From positions 62,001 through 126,000 of the forward strand of contig NZ_BAGA01000079.1 in NCBI RefSeq assembly GCF_000308595.1: a DNA stretch of 64,000 nt, given 5' to 3'. Positions 56,169-63,864 of the stretch are shown piece after piece; within the stretch, counting starts at the first letter, position 1; every line of letters starts with the position of its first letter. Both the position numbers and the translations under genes were made by a program. A model generated the notes under the pieces. It had not been told where the DNA came from, searched no databases, and saw only the letters and a program-made list of their open reading frames with translations. The stretch is from Nocardia higoensis NBRC 100133 (lineage in GTDB: Bacteria; Actinomycetota; Actinomycetes; Mycobacteriales; Mycobacteriaceae).

Positions 56169-57077
56169 ATGATCGAGACACAGCACCGTGCGGCCGAGCT
56201 GTTCGGCACGAACCTGGTGGCCCTGGTGACGCCGATGCGGCCCGACGGAACAATCGACGAGCCGAGTGTCGGCACGCTCGTCGAGCACCTGATCGCCACG
56301 GGCTGCGACGGTCTCGTCGTGGCGGGCACCACCGGCGAGTCGCCCACGGTGAGCGATGCCGAGGCCGTCGCTCTGGTCCGCTCGGTGGTGTCCGCGGCGG
56401 CGGGCCGGGCGAAGGTGATCGCCGGGGTCGGCTCCTACGACACCGCGGTGACCGTGCGGCGGGCGCGGGAGGCCGAGGCGGCGGGCGCGGACGCGCTGCT
56501 GGTGGTGTGCCCGTACTACTCGAAGCCCTCGCAGGCCGGGGTGGTGGCGCACTGTCTGGCGGTCGCCGACGCCACCGCGCTGCCGGTCATGCTCTACGAC
56601 GTGCCCGCGCGCGCGGGCATCGCGATGGCCGCCACGACACTGATCGAGCTGGCCGCCCACCCCCGGATCGTGGCTGTCAAGGACGCCAAAGGCGACCTGT
56701 TCGAGGCGATGTCGGTCATGTCCCGCACGTCGCTGGCCTACTACTGCGGCATCGACGAACTGAATCCGGCGTATCTCGCGTGCGGCGCGACCGGGGTGGT
56801 CAGCGTGGTCGGCAATGTCGCGGCCGATCGCATCGCCGAACTGGTCCGCGCGGTGGGCGTCGGCGATCTCGTGACGGCGCGGGCGATCCACACGGCACTG
56901 ATCCCGCTGATCGACGCGGTGATGCGCGCCTCGCAGGGGGCGGTCATGGCCAAGGCCGCGCTGGCCGAACTGGGCGTCATCGAGCATGCGGCGGTGCGTC
57001 TTCCGCTGGTGGAAGCGTCCATGGAGGAGCGCGCGCGGTTGCGGGAGGCGATGACTGTACTGGCCGCGCCGGCCTGA
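56169..57077 (+). CDS. dapA: 4-hydroxy-tetrahydrodipicolinate synthase (DapA)
   Basis: A 302-aa class I aldolase of the DHDPS/NAL family, condensing pyruvate with aspartate semialdehyde in the DAP/lysine pathway. GTTGES (53-58) binds the pyruvate carboxylate. Tyr143 in MLYDVPARAG and Lys171 in VAVKDAKGD are the proton relay and Schiff-base residues. Arg148 in VPARAG matches the aspartate-semialdehyde-binding Arg of DapA. It lies alone, away from dapB, and is divergent from a LysR gene, so it may be a second, regulated copy or act on a related 2-oxo acid. Confidence 0.87.
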   Translation: MIETQHRAAELFGTNLVALVTPMRPDGTIDEPSVGTLVEHLIATGCDGLVVAGTTGESPTVSDAEAVALVRSVVSAAAGRAKVIAGVGSYDTAVTVRRAREAEAAGADALLVVCPYYSKPSQAGVVAHCLAVADATALPVMLYDVPARAGIAMAATTLIELAAHPRIVAVKDAKGDLFEAMSVMSRTSLAYYCGIDELNPAYLACGATGVVSVVGNVAADRIAELVRAVGVGDLVTARAIHTALIPLIDAVMRASQGAVMAKAALAELGVIEHAAVRLPLVEASMEERARLREAMTVLAAPA

Positions 57078-57083
57078 TCCCGG

Positions 57084-57121
57084 CGGACAGCCGCAGCCGA
57101 CACGGTGGCTGCGGCTGTCCG
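57084..57121 (+). terminator. Strong hairpin after dapA
   Basis: A 15-base arm (57084-57098) is exactly complementary to 57107-57121, with an 8-base loop. It starts 6 bases after the dapA stop. There is no U-tract, but the stem is very stable. It should separate dapA from the downstream EEP gene. Confidence 0.75.
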
Positions 57122-57245
57122 GGTGCGGATCGAGTGCGCCGAGGGCGCGAGGTCCTGGTCGGTGCACCCGATCCGCCGCGACGGAGCGTGTCTCCCCGGT
57201 CGCTGTCGCTCGGCGCCACGGCACATGTGTGGTTGTCTGTCGGAC

Positions 57246-58199
57246 ATGAATTCGAAGCTGGTCCGGGCCGGTGTCGGCGTAATCGCCTGGTCCGCGACGC
57301 TCGCGGGGGTGGCGGGTGTCGCTCTGCATTTCGGTCGGCTGTCGTGGCAACCGGTTGTGCTGGCCGCTTCGGGCGCTCCCTATCTGATGGGATGCGCGCT
57401 GCTCGGGGCGGTGACGTTCCTTGCTTCGCGGCGCTGGGTGGGCGCGGGAGTGGCGGTGGTGGTCGTCGCGGCGGCGGCGTCGACGCAGGCTCCGCTCTAC
57501 ATCTCGCGCGCGGAAGACGGGGACGGGCCGGCGGTGACGGTGATGCAGGCCAACCTGTTGTTCGACGGGGCCGATCCGCGCGCGCTGGTCGAGCAGGTGC
57601 GTGAACGGCGCATCGATGTGCTCACCGTCAACGAGCTCACGCCCGGGGCGATCGAGGCGCTCGGGGCGGCCGGGCTCGACGAGTTGTTGCCGCACCGGTA
57701 CCTGTCCCCCGGCCGGACAGCCGCCGGGACGGGGATCTGGAGCCGCTACCCGCTGTCGGAGACGGTCGAGTACGACGGGTTCGTGTTGAACCAGTTGTCG
57801 GCGACGGCAACGGTTCCCGGGGTCGGGCCGGTCGGCGTCTACGCGCTGCATCCGGTCCCGCCGGTGTACAGCGCGCGGGTGTGGGCCGACGAGTTGTCCC
57901 GTCTGCGTGACATTCTCGGCCGGTCGCCGTCGGACCGGCCGATCATCGCCGGTGGCGATTTCAACGCGACCCATGATCACGCGCAGTTCCGGTCGATGGC
58001 GTCGGGGCGTTTCGGCGACGCGGCCGCGCAGGCCGGTGCGGGGCATCTGGTCACGTATCCGACCGACAAGCGGTGGCCGCCGTTGGTCGGCATCGATCAC
58101 GTGCTCGTCGCCGGCGGACGGGCGGTGTCGGTGGAAACGGTGGCTCTTCCGGGAGCCGATCATCGCGCGTTGGTGGCGCGGATCCGGCTGGGCTCGTAG
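57246..58199 (+). CDS. Membrane-anchored endonuclease/exonuclease/phosphatase family protein
   Basis: A 317-aa protein with three N-terminal hydrophobic helices (about residues 8-26, 32-54, 58-76), placing the C-terminal domain outside. That domain is an EEP hydrolase: VMQANLLFDGAD (metal ligand Asn), IDVLTVNELTPG (Glu), YALHPVPPV, GGDFNATHDHAQFRSM and the final IDHVLVAGG...PGADHRAL, which supplies the catalytic His. Related proteins are outer phosphodiesterases or phospholipase-like enzymes. ATG 57246 is preferred. Confidence 0.86.
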   Translation: MNSKLVRAGVGVIAWSATLAGVAGVALHFGRLSWQPVVLAASGAPYLMGCALLGAVTFLASRRWVGAGVAVVVVAAAASTQAPLYISRAEDGDGPAVTVMQANLLFDGADPRALVEQVRERRIDVLTVNELTPGAIEALGAAGLDELLPHRYLSPGRTAAGTGIWSRYPLSETVEYDGFVLNQLSATATVPGVGPVGVYALHPVPPVYSARVWADELSRLRDILGRSPSDRPIIAGGDFNATHDHAQFRSMASGRFGDAAAQAGAGHLVTYPTDKRWPPLVGIDHVLVAGGRAVSVETVALPGADHRALVARIRLGS

Positions 58200-58300
58200 G
58201 AGGGTGTCACAGTCGCCTACCCTGGCTCCGCAACTGGCGGTGTGCGGCACGGTCGAGTACAGGTCGAGGACCGCGGGATCTCCCCGTCACCAGCGCCGGC

Positions 58301-58579
58301 CTACAGCAGCGGCGTCATCGCGACGATTCCGATCGCGACGAGCACGGCCAGGTAGGCCAGCACCAGCCGGGTGTCACGCAGCAGGCACCTGCTGCGCAGC
58401 AGTCCGTTGCGCCTGGCCCGCCAATAGGCGAGGAAACCGAGTGCGGCGAAACCGGTGAGCGCGATCGGCCCGAGCAGCCAGGTGAGCAGTGCGACGGTGG
58501 CGTAGACACACAGGTTCAGCGGGTCGTGGTGCGGTTGCCGGGCGATCGCTTCTTCGTAGTAGACGCCGGTGTCGCTCAT
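58301..58579 (-). CDS. Small membrane protein of the radical SAM/Lgt-like operon
   Basis: A 92-aa protein with two to three hydrophobic helices (VYATVALLTWLLGPIALTGF, ALGFLAYWRA, VLAYLAVLVAIGIVAM). No known motif. The ATG overlaps the stop of the radical SAM gene by 4 bases (58576-58579). As last gene of a four-gene coupled operon with a radical SAM enzyme, it could anchor that enzyme to the membrane; this is inference. Confidence 0.7.
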   Translation of the reverse strand: MSDTGVYYEEAIARQPHHDPLNLCVYATVALLTWLLGPIALTGFAALGFLAYWRARRNGLLRSRCLLRDTRLVLAYLAVLVAIGIVAMTPLL

Positions 58580-60141
58580 CGCACCTCCACCGGTAGCAGC
58601 GCGCGTCCGGCGGGGGCGGCGGCGGAGAGTCGCTGCCGGGACAGGGCGGGCCAGGCCTGCACAGCGCAGAAGGGGGCGCATTGGTCGGCGGTGCCTGCGC
58701 GGGTGCCGACGTGCACGCAGCATTGGGTGAGGCGTTCTTCGATCATGGTGGAGATGTCCATGAACGGTTTGACGGTGATGCGTACGACGCGTTCGCCGAG
58801 CAGTGCGCGCAGCTTGGCTTTTCGGCCGGGCAGCGCCGAGGACGCCAGGGTGAGCAGGGTGGACATCCCCAGGTCGCAGGTCCGGCAGATGTTCTGCCAG
58901 ACCGTGCCCATATCGGGGTGTGAGAGCGAGGACTGTTCGGAGAGCAGGCCGTGCAGTGATTCGCGCACGGCCAGGCGCAGTTCGGCGGGGATCTCGCTGT
59001 CGGCGATGCGGTTGGCGACCAGGCCGAGTCGTGCGGCGAGGGTGTCGTGGCCGATGAGCGCGACCAGGGAGCGCCAGGTTCCGGCGTCGTCGCGCAGCAG
59101 GTAGCCGACCGAGCAGCAGTGCGGGTGGGAGCAGGGCAGGGCGGTGAGGTCCTGCCAGGTGACCAGGCCGCCGGTCTGCGGGCCGAGGCGGGCCAGGACG
59201 CCGGTGTGGGTGAGACGGTCGGCGGGGTCGATGGGGCCGGATCGGCCGGAGCCGAATTGGGGCTGGATGGAGACGCCGCCGACGAACGGGGTGTCCAGGG
59301 CGGTCCGCACGACGGCGCCGATCTCGTCGTCGTTGACGCCGAGGGCCGCGGTCATCACCAGGGTGGTGAAGATGGCGTGGGCGGAGAGGCGTTGCAGCGC
59401 CGAATCTTTGAGTGCGCGCAGGTCGCCGCCGCGGTGATGGCGGGAGGCGGCGGCGCTGATGCCGTCGAACTGCAGGTAGATCTCGACGCGTTCGCGGTGT
59501 TCGGCCAGCAGCGCGAGCAGGCTGTCGTCGCGGGCGATGCGGATGCCGTTGGTGTTGAGCAGGATCCGGGTGATGGGTCGGGCGGTGAGTTCGGTGAGCA
59601 GTTCGGGCAGTTGCGGGTGCAGGGTGGGTTCGCCGCCGCTGAGCATGAGCACGTCGAGCCTGCCGTGTTCGCGGGCCAGGCGCTGGTCGACATTGGCGAG
59701 AACGTCGGCGACGGCGACGACGCCGCCGAGATCGGGGGCGGAGTCGGCGAAGCAGGTGGGGCAGCGCAGGTTGCAGGTATCGACGATGTCCTCGAGCAGG
59801 ATGCAGGTGTGTTGGGTCTGCATCTCCGGCAGACCGCGCAGGTAGGCCGAGGGCACCGGGTCGAAGTTGCCGGGCGTGTCGGGCAGGTGCGCTTTGGTGG
59901 GCGCGGTCCAGCGTTCGAGGTAGCTGAGGATTTCGGGGTTCTCGTCGTAGAGGGTGCGGATCATGCCGTGGCGGGGGCAACCGCGTTCCAGATACACGCG
60001 GCCGTCGCGTTCGGCGAGCCATCCGGACAGGCGCGCGACGTCGGCCAGCGGGCGGTCGGGGTCCTCGTGGTGGCATCGAGGGCAGAACGCGGTGACGTAA
60101 CGCAGGATGCGGTCATCTCGCAGGGGCATCCCGGCGGTCAT
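58576..60141 (-). CDS. Radical SAM enzyme of the MJ0619/tetraether-synthase-like family
   Basis: A 521-aa enzyme. N-terminal CPRC (Cys20, Cys23) and CPRH (Cys55) look like a rubredoxin-type zinc/iron site. The radical SAM cluster is Cys123, Cys127, Cys130 (CNLRCPTC), followed by SGGEP at 168-172. C-terminal cysteines (PCSHPHCC, ICRTCDL, TQCCVH, CAPFCAVQ) resemble the extra Fe-S sites of archaeal Tes (MJ0619), which links lipid tails by C-C bond formation. The layout is the same, though the function in a bacterium may differ. It sits between two small membrane genes and downstream of an Lgt-like gene, so lipid or lipoprotein work is likely. Start ATG 60141. Confidence 0.8.
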   Translation of the reverse strand: MTAGMPLRDDRILRYVTAFCPRCHHEDPDRPLADVARLSGWLAERDGRVYLERGCPRHGMIRTLYDENPEILSYLERWTAPTKAHLPDTPGNFDPVPSAYLRGLPEMQTQHTCILLEDIVDTCNLRCPTCFADSAPDLGGVVAVADVLANVDQRLAREHGRLDVLMLSGGEPTLHPQLPELLTELTARPITRILLNTNGIRIARDDSLLALLAEHRERVEIYLQFDGISAAASRHHRGGDLRALKDSALQRLSAHAIFTTLVMTAALGVNDDEIGAVVRTALDTPFVGGVSIQPQFGSGRSGPIDPADRLTHTGVLARLGPQTGGLVTWQDLTALPCSHPHCCSVGYLLRDDAGTWRSLVALIGHDTLAARLGLVANRIADSEIPAELRLAVRESLHGLLSEQSSLSHPDMGTVWQNICRTCDLGMSTLLTLASSALPGRKAKLRALLGERVVRITVKPFMDISTMIEERLTQCCVHVGTRAGTADQCAPFCAVQAWPALSRQRLSAAAPAGRALLPVEVR

Positions 60142-60590
60142 GGCTGTGCTCCGTTCTCGGCGAGCGTGGGCGATGGAGGTGCACTGTAGAGGTTGGGGTT
60201 GACGCCGGTGCAGAAGCCCGCCGTGCAGATGGTGACCAGCGCCCATCCGATCATCAATCCCATGCCGAGACCTTTGGCGACGGGTTTGCGCACCAGGATG
60301 AGCAGTGTGCCGCCGCCGAACGCGGCCAGCGCGCCGAACGCGGCGGCCAGACCCAGGATCACCCGGTAGGAGTTGCCGCCGTTGGCGACGCCGACGAACA
60401 CGATGAACCCGAAGACGGCGTTGACGACGATGAACAGCGCTGCCCCGGCGACCGCGAATCCCGCGACGACGCCACCCTGTTTCGGCGCCGCAGGCGGTTC
60501 CCCGTAGGGCTGATACGGCTGATCGCGATACGGCGCCGGCTGCTCGGGCGGACCCTGGCCGGGGTCGGGTGGGGGCGGTGGATTGTTCAT
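60138..60590 (-). CDS. Proline-rich small membrane protein (DUF4190-like)
   Basis: A 150-aa protein. The first 45 residues are Pro/Tyr/Gln-rich (NNPPPPPDPGQGPP), then three hydrophobic helices (VAGFAVAGAALFIVVNAVFG, VILGLAAAFGALAAFGG, GLMIGWALVTICTAGF). It fits the general pattern of actinobacterial proteins with a disordered Pro-rich cytoplasmic tail and a small membrane domain. ATG 60590 overlaps the Lgt-like stop; its own stop overlaps the radical SAM start (60138-60141). Confidence 0.72.
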   Translation of the reverse strand: MNNPPPPPDPGQGPPEQPAPYRDQPYQPYGEPPAAPKQGGVVAGFAVAGAALFIVVNAVFGFIVFVGVANGGNSYRVILGLAAAFGALAAFGGGTLLILVRKPVAKGLGMGLMIGWALVTICTAGFCTGVNPNLYSAPPSPTLAENGAQP

Positions 60591-61342
60591 GCCGCGACCT
60601 TTCGTCCGAGGATCGTGTCGTAGATGCCGCGCCGGTAACCGATGGACACGCGCACCGCGACCAGCAGCAGCCCGGGGATCAGGAACCATTGCGGGCGAGT
60701 CAGATCCAGCCACACGGTGTCGTTGGCGCGGGTGAATTCGACGAGGAACCGGAAGACGGCGTAGGCGCCGACGTAGAGGGTGAACAGTTCCCCGGGAGCG
60801 GTGATCTTCTCACGCGCCCAGCGCAGCCAGCAGAACGCGGCCAGGTGGAAGGCGATTTCGTAGAGGAAGCTGGGGTGCATGGCCGCGCCGCTCGCGCAGC
60901 CGGGGCATTCGGGGACCGAGCCCGGCGCGTGCACGCCCCAGGGCAGCGCGGTCGGGCGGCCGGGCGCTTCGGTGAGGTGGCACCCGATGCGCCCGACGGC
61001 CATGCCGAGGGCGACGGCGGGGGCGAACAGGTCGCCGGTGCGTTCCCGGTAGCCGATGAGCCGTTTGGCCATGAGCACGCCGAGATAGGCGCCGAGGAGT
61101 CCGCCGAGCACGCTGCGCGCCCCGAACAGCCAGCTCTCATAGGGGTCGAGGGTTTCGGCCAGGCTGGACAGACGCATCCCGATCGCCCCGCCGACCAGCG
61201 CGCCGGTGACCGCGACCAGCGATTCCTCCCCCAGCGCGCCGCGGCGGCGGCATTCCAGGACGAAGACCACGGCGGCGACCGCCACCCCGAGCGCCACGAA
61301 GAATCCGTGGGTGGGGAGCCCGAAGATCAACTGCGGCACCAT
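60587..61342 (-). CDS. Lgt-like (prolipoprotein diacylglyceryl transferase family) protein, divergent
   Basis: A 251-aa membrane protein of the Lgt family with about six to seven helices. Conserved Lgt parts remain: GRIG (Arg118), MHPSFLYEIAFH, and VFRFLVEFTR (Arg198). But the essential HGG of Lgt is replaced (RSVLGGLLG, so His to Leu), and the Asn in the GRLGNFINGE signature is Cys121 (GRIGCHLTEAPG). A CPGC motif (146-149) lies in the outer arm. It is therefore a paralogue, probably not the housekeeping Lgt. First gene of a four-gene ATGA-linked operon with a Tes-like radical SAM enzyme. Confidence 0.82.
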   Translation of the reverse strand: MVPQLIFGLPTHGFFVALGVAVAAVVFVLECRRRGALGEESLVAVTGALVGGAIGMRLSSLAETLDPYESWLFGARSVLGGLLGAYLGVLMAKRLIGYRERTGDLFAPAVALGMAVGRIGCHLTEAPGRPTALPWGVHAPGSVPECPGCASGAAMHPSFLYEIAFHLAAFCWLRWAREKITAPGELFTLYVGAYAVFRFLVEFTRANDTVWLDLTRPQWFLIPGLLLVAVRVSIGYRRGIYDTILGRKVAA

Positions 61343-61427
61343 GGGGCGAGACTATCGGGCTCGCGTCCCGGCGGGGATGAGTGAAACTACCCGGCGTCGG
61401 GTGCGCGAACGGGTTCGGGAAAACCTG

Positions 61428-61457
61428 TTGGCGGATCATGGTGGCCGCTGCTACTTT
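61428..61457 (+). promoter_or_regulatory. Putative promoter of the hydrolase attenuator
   Basis: TTGGCG (61428-61433) and TACTTT (61452-61457) are 18 bases apart, fitting a sigma-70-type -35/-10 pair. Transcription would begin near 61464, about 30 bases before the leader peptide GTG at 61496. Confidence 0.4.
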
Positions 61458-61495
61458 GCCCGGAGACCGTGCGAGAGAACGAGGAGGTGGTACCC

Positions 61496-61549
61496 GTGAA
61501 CGCTGTATCGACATGGGTGCTCCCCTGCGGGGTCACGGTCGGGCGATAG
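61496..61549 (+). CDS. 17-aa leader peptide (uORF) of the alpha/beta hydrolase
   Basis: GTG 61496 to TAG 61549 encodes VNAVSTWVLPCGVTVGR. A full 8-base Shine-Dalgarno match, AGGAGGTG (61482-61489), lies 6 bases upstream. The peptide ends where an RNA hairpin begins. Bases 61517-61522 (GTGCTC, in the codons for Trp-Val-Leu) can pair with GAGCAC at 61572-61577, which lies in the loop and start of the stem of that hairpin. It thus has the layout of macrolide- or chloramphenicol-type attenuation peptides, where ribosome stalling frees the downstream start. Confidence 0.72.
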   Translation: MNAVSTWVLPCGVTVGR

Positions 61550-61594
61550 GTCGTCCGGGAGCGCCGCTGATGAGCACTCCCGAAAGGCACGACC
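61549..61594 (+). promoter_or_regulatory. SD-sequestering hairpin (translational attenuator)
   Basis: GGTCGT (61549-61554) pairs with ACGACC (61589-61594) and CGGGAG (61556-61561) with CTCCCG (61577-61582). The structure ends at the base before ATG 61595 and traps the only Shine-Dalgarno-like element, AAAGG (61583-61587), in an internal bulge. The alternative pairing 61517-61522 with 61572-61577 would open it. Initiation is therefore expected to be off unless the leader is translated with a stall. Confidence 0.7.
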
Positions 61595-62350
61595 ATGCAA
61601 TTGTTTTCCGAGCGACGTCTCGACGACGGCGCCCTCGAACGCCGCTTCACCCTCGGTGAGATCCCCGGCATCCTGTGGACGCCGCAATCCGTCTCCGAAC
61701 CGGCGCCACTGATCCTGGTCGGCCATCCCGGTGGACTGGACATGATGTACCCGCGGGTGGCGGCCCGGGCCCGGCATGCCGTGGCGGCGGGCTTCGCCGC
61801 GGCCACCATCGAGCTCCCCGGCAGCGGTGACCGGCCGCGCTCGGCTGCCGCCGAGCAGGCGCGCGCCGACCTGCGCCGGGCGGTGCGCGACGGCGGGCCG
61901 GTGGACGACGAGATCGTCGCCCGCCTCGTCCTGCCGCTGGTCGATCGGGCCGTCCCGGAATGGCAGGTCACCCTGGACGCGCTGCTGTCGCTGCCCGAGA
62001 TCGGCGGGCCGGTCGGGTACTCGGGTGGGGTGATCGCCATCGGTGTCCGGCTGGCGGTGGTGGAGCCACGCATCGCGGCGGCCCTGCTGTTCGCCGGAAG
62101 TTTCGTGCCTCGGATCATGTTCGACGAGGCCCGGCAGGTCAGGATTCCGCTGCAGGTGCTGCTGCAGTGGGACGACGAAGGAAACGACCGGCAGATGGCC
62201 CTGGACCTGTTCGACGCCTTCGGCTCCGCGGAGAAGACGTTGCACGCCAATATGGGCGGGCACACCGGCGTCCCGGCGTTCGAGGGCGATGACGCGAACC
62301 GGTTCTTCGCCCGGCATCTCCGCCGGGCCTGCGGGGCAGCTGTGCACTGA
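61595..62350 (+). CDS. Alpha/beta hydrolase controlled by leader-peptide attenuation
   Basis: A 251-aa alpha/beta hydrolase. The nucleophile elbow is GYSGG (Ser143); the oxyanion-side motif GHPGG is near 43-47, an Asp lies in QWDDEGND and the His in GGHTGVPAF. The N-terminus FSERRLDDGALERRFTLGEI and GDRPRS are shared by a group of actinobacterial hydrolases. It has no signal peptide. Control by a leader peptide and SD-trapping hairpin suggests inducible expression by ribosome-stalling antibiotics, so an antibiotic ester or lactone is a reasonable guess for the substrate. It is followed by a terminator. Confidence 0.82.
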   Translation: MQLFSERRLDDGALERRFTLGEIPGILWTPQSVSEPAPLILVGHPGGLDMMYPRVAARARHAVAAGFAAATIELPGSGDRPRSAAAEQARADLRRAVRDGGPVDDEIVARLVLPLVDRAVPEWQVTLDALLSLPEIGGPVGYSGGVIAIGVRLAVVEPRIAAALLFAGSFVPRIMFDEARQVRIPLQVLLQWDDEGNDRQMALDLFDAFGSAEKTLHANMGGHTGVPAFEGDDANRFFARHLRRACGAAVH

Positions 62351-62355
62351 TGTGA

Positions 62356-62393
62356 CCGCTGTCGGTGGCCGTGGGGTCGGCCACCGGCAGCGG
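62356..62393 (+). terminator. Hairpin after the alpha/beta hydrolase
   Basis: A 15-base arm (62356-62370) pairs with 62379-62393, all but one pair Watson-Crick and the remaining one G-U, around an 8-base loop. It begins 6 bases after the stop and precedes the convergent gene ending at 62440. Confidence 0.65.
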
Positions 62394-62439
62394 CTGCGGC
62401 GGTCCGGCCGCGACCGGGTCGACTCGACGACGTCCGGTG

Positions 62440-63864
62440 TCAGTTGTAGGACGCGATGACGCCTTGGAGGAGGGCTTCGAGGGTGTCGTAGGTGGGGGTG
62501 TCGACGACGTCGATGAGTTCGGCGGGCACGGGCAGTCGCTGTGCGGCCGCGACGCCGGCGAACGCGGTGGCGTCGCGGGTGCGGAAGCCGTGTTCGGCGG
62601 CCAGACGCTGGAGTTCGGGGTCGTCGGTGAGCAGGCGGCCGAGGCGGTCACCCGCGGCGTCGAGGGGCACCACGGTATGGGTGGACAGGACCGTCGGCGA
62701 GGGATAGGTCAGCACCATGTCGGGGGTGATGCGGCCCGCGGCTTTCGCTTCGGCGAACTGGGCCTCGTAGATGAGGACGAGCGGGGTGGGGCCCATGCCC
62801 GCGGTCAGGTATTCCTCGAAGGTACCGGCGCTGGAGTTCTCCGCGTAGCCCTGGCCGGTGAACAGCCGGGACAGCAGAGGCAGTACTCGCTGCTGGGCTT
62901 CGGCGCCCTGGACCACGGCGTTGTCGTTGGCGACGAACGCGGCGATGGCGAGGAACATGGCCGCGGAGTTGGAGGTGCGGGGGTCGGTGGTGGAGACGAG
63001 GATGTTCTTGCGGACCGGGTAGGTGGTGTTGCCCGCCAGATGAGTCCATTCGGTATTGCGTTGCGCCAGTTGCAGATACCGCGCCATGTCGAAGGTGGGT
63101 GTGGGTCCGGGGCGGACGACGCCCGCGGTGGTGAGCAGTTCCGCGATCGGTGTGAAGGTGGCGATGGCCATGGGTGAGGAGAACGGCGTGTAGCGGGTGC
63201 TGATGCCGTGGCCGCGCAGGATACGTTCGGCAGCGGGAACACTGGAGGGGAAGGCGAAGCTGTAGCCGGTGAGGTCCATGTCGGCGATCTGACGGGAGCC
63301 GGCCGGTTCGATCTCGACGCGCAGGCCGTGGCGGGCCAGTTCCTCGGCCACGCGGGGATCCTCGAACAACGACGCCTTCTCCGAACCGACCACACCGCGC
63401 ACGGTGGTCAGGTCGGTCGCACCGCTCGCGGCCAGGGTGTCGGAGCGTTCGCGGGTAGCGACGGCGACCACAGCGATCACCACGACGGCCACGAGTGCCA
63501 ACGCGCCGGCGGCGGGCAGCAGGCGACGGGATGCGGCCGATCCGGCGCGGACGATGCCCGGCCGCGCCGAAACGGTGTCCATCGCGGGGATTTCCACGGC
63601 GGTGATCTCGGAGGCGCCCGATGCCGGTGTTTCCGTGTGTGCGGTGGCTGTCCCCCGGTCGGCCGGGCCGTCGAGTTCGCGGCGGGCGATGCGTTCGATG
63701 AGTACCGGGACGAATTCGCGCACCGGTGTGCCGTCGAATCGGTTGCGTGCGTCGCCGATCGCCGTGCGCACCCGTTCGGGAGAATGCTGTCCGGCGTAGT
63801 TCTCGATCAGGCTGTCGGTCAGTCGACGCAACGCTTGCTCTTCCCGGATCGTATCGACTGGCAC
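62440..63864 (-). CDS. Membrane-anchored solute-binding-like protein with helical cytoplasmic domain
   Basis: A 474-aa protein, GTG 63864 with GAGGAG upstream. Residues 1-60 form a short helical domain (LTDSLIENYAGQHSPERVRT then ARNRFDGTPVREFVPVLIER), which I recognise as the actinobacterial three-helix-bundle dimerisation domain. A single TM segment (LLPAAGALALVAVVVIAVVAV) follows. The C-terminal 340 residues resemble a type 2 periplasmic substrate-binding fold: VVGSEKASLFEDPRVAEEL, FDMARYLQLAQRNTEW, GYAENSSAGTFEEYLTAG. It lacks a lipobox. A ligand-sensing outer domain linked to a dimerising inner domain is inferred; no transporter is next to it. Confidence 0.72.
   Translation of the reverse strand: MPVDTIREEQALRRLTDSLIENYAGQHSPERVRTAIGDARNRFDGTPVREFVPVLIERIARRELDGPADRGTATAHTETPASGASEITAVEIPAMDTVSARPGIVRAGSAASRRLLPAAGALALVAVVVIAVVAVATRERSDTLAASGATDLTTVRGVVGSEKASLFEDPRVAEELARHGLRVEIEPAGSRQIADMDLTGYSFAFPSSVPAAERILRGHGISTRYTPFSSPMAIATFTPIAELLTTAGVVRPGPTPTFDMARYLQLAQRNTEWTHLAGNTTYPVRKNILVSTTDPRTSNSAAMFLAIAAFVANDNAVVQGAEAQQRVLPLLSRLFTGQGYAENSSAGTFEEYLTAGMGPTPLVLIYEAQFAEAKAAGRITPDMVLTYPSPTVLSTHTVVPLDAAGDRLGRLLTDDPELQRLAAEHGFRTRDATAFAGVAAAQRLPVPAELIDVVDTPTYDTLEALLQGVIASYN

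Noticed and set aside
60587-61342. Annotating this gene as the housekeeping lgt
   Set aside because: The essential HGG histidine and the signature Asn are missing, and the operon context is unusual. It is listed as Lgt-like instead.
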